IMG/VR virus record: IMGVR_UViG_3300035698_005399 | Span: 1 to 64,000 of that record | Length of the DNA stretch: 64,000 nucleotides | Source: a virus | Direction: 5' to 3' (one strand) | Translations under genes and position numbers: made by a program | The notes under the pieces: model-generated | The model's database searches: none | Told to the model about the DNA's origin: nothing | What the model saw: only the letters and a program-made list of their open reading frames with translations | Shown here: positions 44,801 to 53,800 of the stretch, one piece after another | How positions within the stretch are numbered: the first letter of the stretch is position 1 | How the letters are laid out: every line of letters begins with the position of its first letter

Positions 44801-47800
44801 GAAACAATTGAAGACTTAGAGGCATTTATTTTTGATAACCCTTGGTATAATAGTCTTATTCTTGACAGAGAGCATATTAAGGTTGGTTCAAAGCTTACAT
44901 TAAGAGTAATAGACCATCGTAGAGATGGTAAAAAATGGACACATAAAGTAAAAGGCGTTGATGTAAACCAAGATGTATTTAAGGAAGAAGTTCCTATTGA
45001 AGAATATATGGACAAAGTATACATTGGTGCTTTTGATAGCAATGATGAAATGATTGGTTTAGTATATGCTCCATTCCAAGTATCAAATTTTAAAGGCAAG
45101 CAAGCTAATAGAAAAATTAGACAGGCTGTTGTTGAAAATGGTGATGTTGAAATGGAAGTAGATACTATTACGGCTGGTGCGATAGCTCGTATGGGCAAAA
45201 GGGCTGCTTTCGCAACTAATATGCCAGATAGTCCTATTTTATTAAATGATGGTACTATATTTACAGGCGATCACCCTCCTAAAGGATTTCCATTATTATT
45301 TAAAGGAGAAGATATTAAGTCATATAGAGGTACTACATTTACTTATATTCAAACAGTGGATGGGCCAATTCCAATTCCTTTAAACGTAAATAAAGCTAGA
45401 AATATAGATGGCGTTATAGACATCTTGATTAAAGCTACAGAAAGCTTTTTCACACAAGATACTAAATCAGCAACAGAATTTAGAGACACCATTAAAGAAA
45501 AAACCAATATTGATATATTTAGTGAAGCAGGATTAAGAGCTTTCTTTAACAGATATGTATATGCTGCTGATGGCGGTATTATGAGCGATATGGCAAAAAG
45601 AAAATCTACATATGGTGGAGTTTCTATTTGGAATAGAGAAGGAGTATCTATTGTTGAATATGGTTTAGGTGGTGAAAAGAAAACAAATAGTTTCAGTGCT
45701 GCAAGAATGGAATCTAATCCAGAAAACTTGGGTGTGGCTATGAAATCTTTAAGAAATGCATTAGCTCATACTTTCCTTAAAGTAAATAAAGCTAATCTGG
45801 ATGGGTTAGATAGCAAATATACTGTATTAACTCTTGACAAAAATGGTAGCATTCATGATATAAATGAAGGAAAAACATATAGAGAATTTCTTGCAGAAAA
45901 AGTATTTGCAACAAATGTTGCTACACCTAAGCTAAGCAATGGTAAGAGAGCACACACCATTAGTGATGTGATTACATTGAAACCTGTAGGAGAGCAGCTT
46001 AAAAGAGCTGTAGAGAATCCTACTGTAGAAGTAAATGAAAAAGAAGAAGAAGCTATAGAAAATACTGCTGAAACTAGAGCAAAAGCAATCTTGGCCAAAA
46101 GGAAAGCTAAAAAAGCTAATACTGACTTAGATGATTATCTACCAGATTTTGATTCTGATAAATCTGATACTAAATCATCACCAGACATTATAACTATAGA
46201 TAATGACGATTTATTAATTGAACATCTTACTTCTACGGAACAGATTCAAATTATAGATTATCTTGCTTCTGAAATTGCTAATCTGGCATTACAAAGTGAT
46301 AATCTTAAAGCACAAGATGCTGATATAAGTGAAGTATTTAGAGGTTTTGAAAAAAAGCTTAGAGATTCTGTTGAGACACAAGAATGGTTGGCTGGAATAG
46401 ATGACACATTTAATTTAGAAGCAGCTAAAGCCAAAGTTAAATCTCTTATTGCTAGAATTGATTTTCTTGAAAAATTAGTTAAAAATAGATTATCTGTTAT
46501 TGGTGTTGTTAATGAAAATAACACAGAAGTTGCCGATACTTTAATAGAACGTAATACTTATAGTGAAGGATTTAGTCTTACATTAAATCCTAAAGATACT
46601 GCGGGTGCTAAGCTTAAGTATTGGTTGATGCGAATCAAGATGGAAGCCAATGGAGAGACTGTTCAATCAGATTTTACAGAAACCACAGGTGTAGAATTTG
46701 ATAGATATATCCCATATGATCATGCTTTTGAAGTATTGAGTGAAATTACTGCAGGACATCCTGCTGATTGGGATACTATGTTAGAAGTCATTAGAATAAA
46801 TCAAGGTAATCTTGTTTGGTTACCAGGTTTATATAATGAGATAAAAGATGTAAAAGACGAACAATTACAGAATCAGTTTATTACTGCTATGACCAAGCGT
46901 AATACAAACATGAAGAAAGCAGCATTTCGTCGTAATGCAGAAAATGAATTCTTCTTTTCTGTTATAGATGAAAACTCTAACTCTGTCACACAAGCTACTT
47001 TGGAAAAATGGCAAATTAACTTCTTGAATAATGAAAAAATGTTCATTCATAAAGAAGGCAAAAAGACATTAGATAAAGATCGTTTAAAAGAATTAGAAAG
47101 AATTCATGATGCATTAACTCTTCGTTTGATTAAAAGTGAAAATGTGCCACTAGCAGAAATCAATGAGTTGTTAGGAGAATTTGGTATCTCTATATCTAAA
47201 AAGATTTATGATAAGCTTGCTTCTAAAAATAAAGATGGTCATTTAACTCTTTTTAGAAATGGTGAAAAATACACTTATAATATAGCTCAAGTTTTTCAAG
47301 GATTTGGTCCATTTAGTAAAAAAATATTAATTGCCCCATTAGCAAAAGATGATAGTATTACTGACGAGTTTAACTTGTTTAGTGATAACAGTTTATTTTC
47401 AATGGCTAGATATGTTGGTCAACATGATCCAACACTTTCTTCTAACAGTTTTAGAGTAGGTGATAAAAGTATTTATGCATATCGCCTAAACAACTTGATT
47501 ACTGAAAGAATAGAAGAATTAAAAGACCCGCGTAAAGCTTTGCCATTAATGAAAATGGCTTACAACAAACACGCCGGTATTTTAGAACACATGTATAAAA
47601 AAGAAAAAGGTGAATTTGTCTTTGATGAAAACGGATTACCCATTATCAAAGATGAATCATTTGTTGACTTGTTTCAAATATCAGACTTATCACTAGAAGC
47701 ATTAAAAGACCTAACCTCTTCATTAGAAGGTGCTGGTCTTATAGATCTAGATGAAGGTAGTCATGAATTTGCTAAAGTTATTTTATACCAAGCTAAACAA

Positions 47801-50800
47801 AGAAGACTCAAGCACTCTCAAAAAAGAGTTGGTACTATGTTATTTCCAACTTTTTCTGATAAGACTGGAGCAGACATGGTGCAAACTTATCTTGAAGATG
47901 TAGTTTTAAATGATGATGGTACTTTATCAGATCAAACTGCAGAACTAATCTATCAAAGAGTAGTTAGACCTGAAGTAAATAGAATTAAAGCAAATGCGAA
48001 TCGTAAAGAAAAATATAACATCAAGTCATATAATGCTGGTGCCGCGTTATTCTATGCGTTTCCAGAACTAAATGATAGAGAAGCATTCCCAGAACTATAT
48101 GATAAGGGTATACTTAAGCCTATGGATATAGTTTCAAAGGCCGCTATTAGAAGTGCTATTAAAGCGCACTATCAAAAACTAATTGATAATAAAGTAGCGG
48201 ACTGGAAGAAGCATGGGTTAGATGATAAAATGGATAAAAACTATAAGAAATTATTAAGAGAATCTATTGCCCAAAAAAATATCACTCCAGAACATATGCT
48301 TAGGGCTGCTGCCGCTGATTTTGAAGTAAACTATACATTGAACACAGCAGATATGTTCAAATTGTTTCATGGTGATCCAGCATTATATTTTAAAATTAGC
48401 GATAAGGATGTCAAAAACAAACAAAAAAACAAAAAGAATTTAAATGCTGCTGACTATATACAAATTGTAAAAGATACATTTACTAACGTTGGTAAACGTC
48501 TAGCTGCAGATATTGCACCGGGTCAAAACATTGCATATGATTTCAAATCAAGTTTCAGAATGGTATTGTTACCAGATCAGAAAAGGGAATCAACGTCTTT
48601 ACCTTATTACGCAAGACTTAAGATCAAAGGACTCAATGACTACAAAGAAATTGAAGGCGCAGATGCTCAAGAATTTACTACATTCGCTGAGCACTTGGAG
48701 ATACTTTTCAAAATGGGTAAGCTACCTACTGGAGTTTATAAAAATGCGTTAGAGAAATATACCACCTGGGTCAAAAAAGAAAAGGCTGGAATACCTCTTA
48801 CAAAAGATGATTATATTAGTAAGAAAGATTTAGGATTGGTGATGCAACCACTTAAACCAGTATATACTAATAACATCGCAACCGATGGTGTTTATCGTAG
48901 AATTTATATCAAGTCTTCATCCATTCCATTACTTCCACAGTTAACCAACGGTTTAGAAATAGACAAGTTGCGTAAAGCTATGGAAAGAGATGGTATTGAT
49001 AGAGCTGCATTTGGTACTGCGTTTAAAGTAGGTGCTCCACTTAATCCTATTGAGGGCATGTGGAATCCCGATAGTACAATTAATGAAGATACACTTAGCT
49101 TCAAAGATTCTCCTGCAGTATTAGTTCTTCCTAGAAAAGGATTTAGAATTCAACAAGAGATTCCTGATAAGGATGAACAGGTTAACCCTGGTTCACAGGA
49201 AAGAAAGCTTCTATTCACTGACCTATTGCATATAGATGGAATGAAAGAGTTGAAAAATGAATTTAATTCCGCTTGGGATTCATTATTTGAATTGCGTAAA
49301 AAGGTATTGTATAACGAACTAAATGATGAAAATAATAAACTAGATTTCAATAAGCTTCAGACAATGTTAAAGGAAGAAGCTGTATCTCGCAACTGGCCTA
49401 TCAATGATAGACTAGCATTAGAAGTAATGAATGATCAGTTCACACTGCCTCTATGGGCAATGCAGTCTAGAGGACGTATTGAAGCATTACTTAATAGTAT
49501 TATTGACAATAAAATTCGTAAGATTAAGTTTCCAGGCAAATCATTTGTACTTGCCACAGAAGAAGGTTTTAGACAACTACAGGGAACTGATTTAAAAAAC
49601 AGTGGTATTAAGTTTAATAAATATTGGAAGGGCGAATTAACACATACTTCTGCTGACAAACAAACAACTGATGTAATTGTTCCTTGGAAATATACTAATG
49701 ATAAAGGTGAAAAAATACCCATCCCTTTAACTTCAGAAGGACTGGTTGATACTGATAAATTAGGTGATGAAGATTTAGGTAGAATGTTTGGATTCCGTAT
49801 CCCAACACAAGGCTTGAATTCAATGGCTAACATTCGTGTAGTAGGGTATTTACCTGCTGAAATGGGTGATGTTATTATTGCATCTAGAGATTTTACAAAG
49901 CAAATGGGTTCTGACTTTGATGTTGATAAATTATATTCATACAGAAAGCATTACTATACTGATAATCAAGGTAAGATAAGAACCATTACAGAAAAGACTA
50001 TTGCTGCAGATCTCCCCAAACATATGCAAAACAAGCTTGTAGAAATGAAGTTGATTAATAAAATAATTGACATTCACTATCAAGTAATGGATAATTCAGA
50101 TGTGGAAATCCAAAAAAGAATTGCAGAACCACTATCTTTTCAAGAACTTAAAAAACAAGACGCTGAAGGTAATGAAATTGGTCTTGCTAAAAAACATGAT
50201 GATTTAAGAAATCAAAATACTGATAAGAGTTTCTTCTCACCAATGTCAAGTAATTATCAAAGAGGTAAATTGATTAATGGTACTGCTGGTAAAGCTGGTG
50301 TTGGCGCATTCTCGTTAGACTCTGTGTTTAATGCTATGATTCAAGGTAGAAATGTAACTGTTACTAATTTCCAAAAGACTATGTTTGGAATTACAACTAA
50401 TGGTGATTTAAGTAGTCCGTTTGTTCTATCAGATAATGGTAGAACTAAAGGAGAAGTTGTATCAGGATATCAGTCTGCTGCAGTTGATAATGAAAACGAA
50501 CAGATTCTTGACAAGTTAAATATTAATAAACATACATTTGCTTTCATTCGTGCAATGAATCAATTAGGGTATGAAGAATCTCATGCGGCAGCTATTTTAA
50601 ATCAGCCAATTATTAGAAAACTGGTTGCGAGATTAGGTGCAGCAGAATCTCCTTTGTCTGATGATCAAGTAAATGATGATAGTGTATTACTAGACGAACT
50701 TACAAAAGAATTTGAAGAAATCAAAATAAACCCAGATATAAACTTATCTGTTGAAGAATATGAAAAGGCTATCCCAGGTGATAAGAGTGTTCCATACTAT

Positions 50801-53800
50801 GCACAAATTCAAATAGAGGCTATTGAAAACTTTCTTACTATACGTAAATTAGGTAGAAGATTAGGTACCTTTCAAGGCTTAATGAATACAGACTCTGCAG
50901 GTATTGGTAAGAACATGATGTTTACTTTTACCAAGTATAATGATGCTCAACAAGCGGCCAAGCAATCTATTACTTTAGATGGAGAAAAAGGTAATATTAC
51001 GAATATGGATTCGTTAATTAATCCCAATGCAGAAACTCCTACTAATGAATTTTCTAGTATGTCTAACAGACATATATTAAAGACTGCCTATGAACTGTTT
51101 GGAGTATTTTTTCCATATAATACACCAGGCTTTAGAGAAATGGTTCACCAAACTAGTACTGTGTCCAATGAAGACTTTGATAGTAGTTTGAACCAGAAGA
51201 CTAATAATAGAAATAAATTATTTAGTCACTTTATGAGCTATACATATAGTGCAATGTTTGAAGATAATGAAAAATTATATTTTGATTCAAAAGATAAAAA
51301 TGCACTAGGACAGAATATTTTAAAGTTACAACAATCTGAAATCAAAGGAAATAAATTCTTACGAAAACTTAAGGTTAGGTTACAGAGAGGAATAATTCCA
51401 ACAACCATTACTATTAATGCTACTAAAGAAGATTCAAGTCAAGATCTTGACACTCACATTGCATTTACTGAGCTATTAAATTCTACACAAGAAATTGATG
51501 GGGTTAGGGTCAGTGATATGGCTAGAGATCTTATTAGTTACGCATACTTAACTGGTGGACATCAACAAGCCACACAGTTTACAAAATATATTCCTGTATC
51601 ATATTTAGTGAATACAGATTTTGCTGACAAATTGAACAAATTAGATTTCAATAACAAGGCCGCTTTATTAAATATGAATCCCAATATTCCAATAGAAGAA
51701 CCCTTCTATAAAAGATTGGCCGGATTTACTATTCAATATGCTCAACATAATCCTTGGGTGCTTACACAAGATTCTACATTAGATCATAACAAAGAAGTTA
51801 TCTACGATAAAACTATTGTAGATGAAGCTCCTAGTATTGTATCAAAAAGAGTAGAAGAACCCAGTGGTAAAGCCAAATGGGTAATCTTCATAAAGACTGA
51901 TATTAATGGTGAACCCGCGCTTATGCGTACTGATAAACTTGGTGGTTCTCAAACAAGAGAATATAACAAGAATGAACCCACATCTAACAATACTAAATTT
52001 GATAAGACTAAGAATAAGAAAGTCCTTCAACCTAGTCCTAAAAAAGTTGATTCTACACAACCTAAATTGGTTGAACCAGCAAATAAAACTAATCCATTAA
52101 ATATTACTGCAGGCAAGAATACTGATAATATATTAATTAGTATCTTATCACATCCTGATATTTCACCAGAACTAAAAGCATACGCACAAGAGCTTGCCGA
52201 ACTGGGTATTCTTAATGACAATATTACATGGAAGATACTTGATAAAAGTAATCCGGCTAAAGGAAAGCATCACGGAAATGCTAAAGGTTCTACTATATTT
52301 ATTAATCCTGATAGACATGCTACTGCAGAAGACTTAGCAGAAACCATATTACATGAATTGACACATGCTATTACAGCATATCAGATTCACTCATATGAAA
52401 AGAATAAAAACTCTGTATCACCTAAGATGCAAGAGTCAATGGCTAAGCTGGAACAATTCATGGATAAAGCTCAAGAAATATTTAAAGAGCAAAAAGAAGA
52501 ATTAAAGAAGAAACTAAGTACTGAGGAATTTAATAAATTAGAATATGCGTTAGGATTAAATGCGGCTAATAAAACACCTTTATCTGGGGTAAGAGAATTA
52601 CTTGCTACAGCACGTACTAATAAGACTGTAAAAGACTTTCTTAATAATAATATATGGCAAGGTAAGAAATCTTTAATGGAAAGATTCTTAGAACTAATTA
52701 GTAGAATCTGGAAAGACCTTGGTATTAAAAATGGTGGTGATGTGAGCAAAGGAGTATTGGCAGAGATGTATAATATTGTTCAAGAAAGTAATAATGTAGC
52801 AAAAAAGCCAGATATTAATGATTCAGCATTAGGAATTAAAGATGATGCTTATTCTGATAAATTACCAGCTTTTACTGGAGATCAATGGAATGCTAAGAAT
52901 GCTGCTGAGATTGAATTAGGCATGCGTCACAAAGATGGTGCACCTAAGAGATATTCTAATTACGAAAGAGCGTTAGCTAGGCTACAGGCATTACGCAAGA
53001 AGCACCCACATAAGAAGATGAAGATGGCCAAGGTCATGGGTGAACCAGGAGATAATAGAGTCTATTATTCACCAGCTTTAGAAAATGAAATGTATGATGA
53101 TTATCTTCCAATGTTTGATTTGGATGAAGAATCAAGAGTATATGCAGACTTAGAATCTGTTATCAAGTCACAATTACAAGAGGTTAATAGAAGAATTGGT
53201 GAATATAAGAACATTCTTAGGAATGAGCATATGTCTATAGCAGATAAGAGAGATGCTGTTGCTGCAATGGATAGGTTAAACACTAGAAGAAAAGATTTAG
53301 CTGAGTCAGTTAAAGCTTCTAAAAAACTAATCTCACCAAGAGAATTAGGTCCATTTGGAGAAAAGCATTTACAAGAGATTGAAGAAATTGTTGATAAGGA
53401 TGATATGAATGCTTCTGAGATAGAATATGCAAATAGACTAATTCACTTATGGCAAGCTGCTGGCAAGAGAGATTTAAGACCAGATGAAGAACATGTCTTC
53501 TTAACAAGAGAAGAATTAGAAAACGATATGTGGTTTGATGGTGATGAAACTTTTGCTGGATTCAATTATTATGCTAATAAAGCTGCTAAGTTTAAAAGTA
53601 AGCTGGCTAATAGAGAACGCGCTATTGTTGGAAATTTTGTAAGAAAGTATACTAGAACTGAATTATCAGATGATGATATTTTTGGTGCTATTACTGATGC
53701 ATACTTATTATCCTCAATGACATTAGATGTATCTAGACATAATGATCCAATGCTTAATGCAATCTTTATTGGAATTAAATCTAAGATAAAAGCTGCTAAC

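Noticed and set aside
44671-45198. 175-aa minus-strand frame inside the giant gene
   Set aside because: It is a mirror of the plus-strand coding frame, rich in Ser and Leu, with no gene-like neighbours. The same applies to the long antisense frames at 18899-19480, 19676-20233 and 21158-21472.
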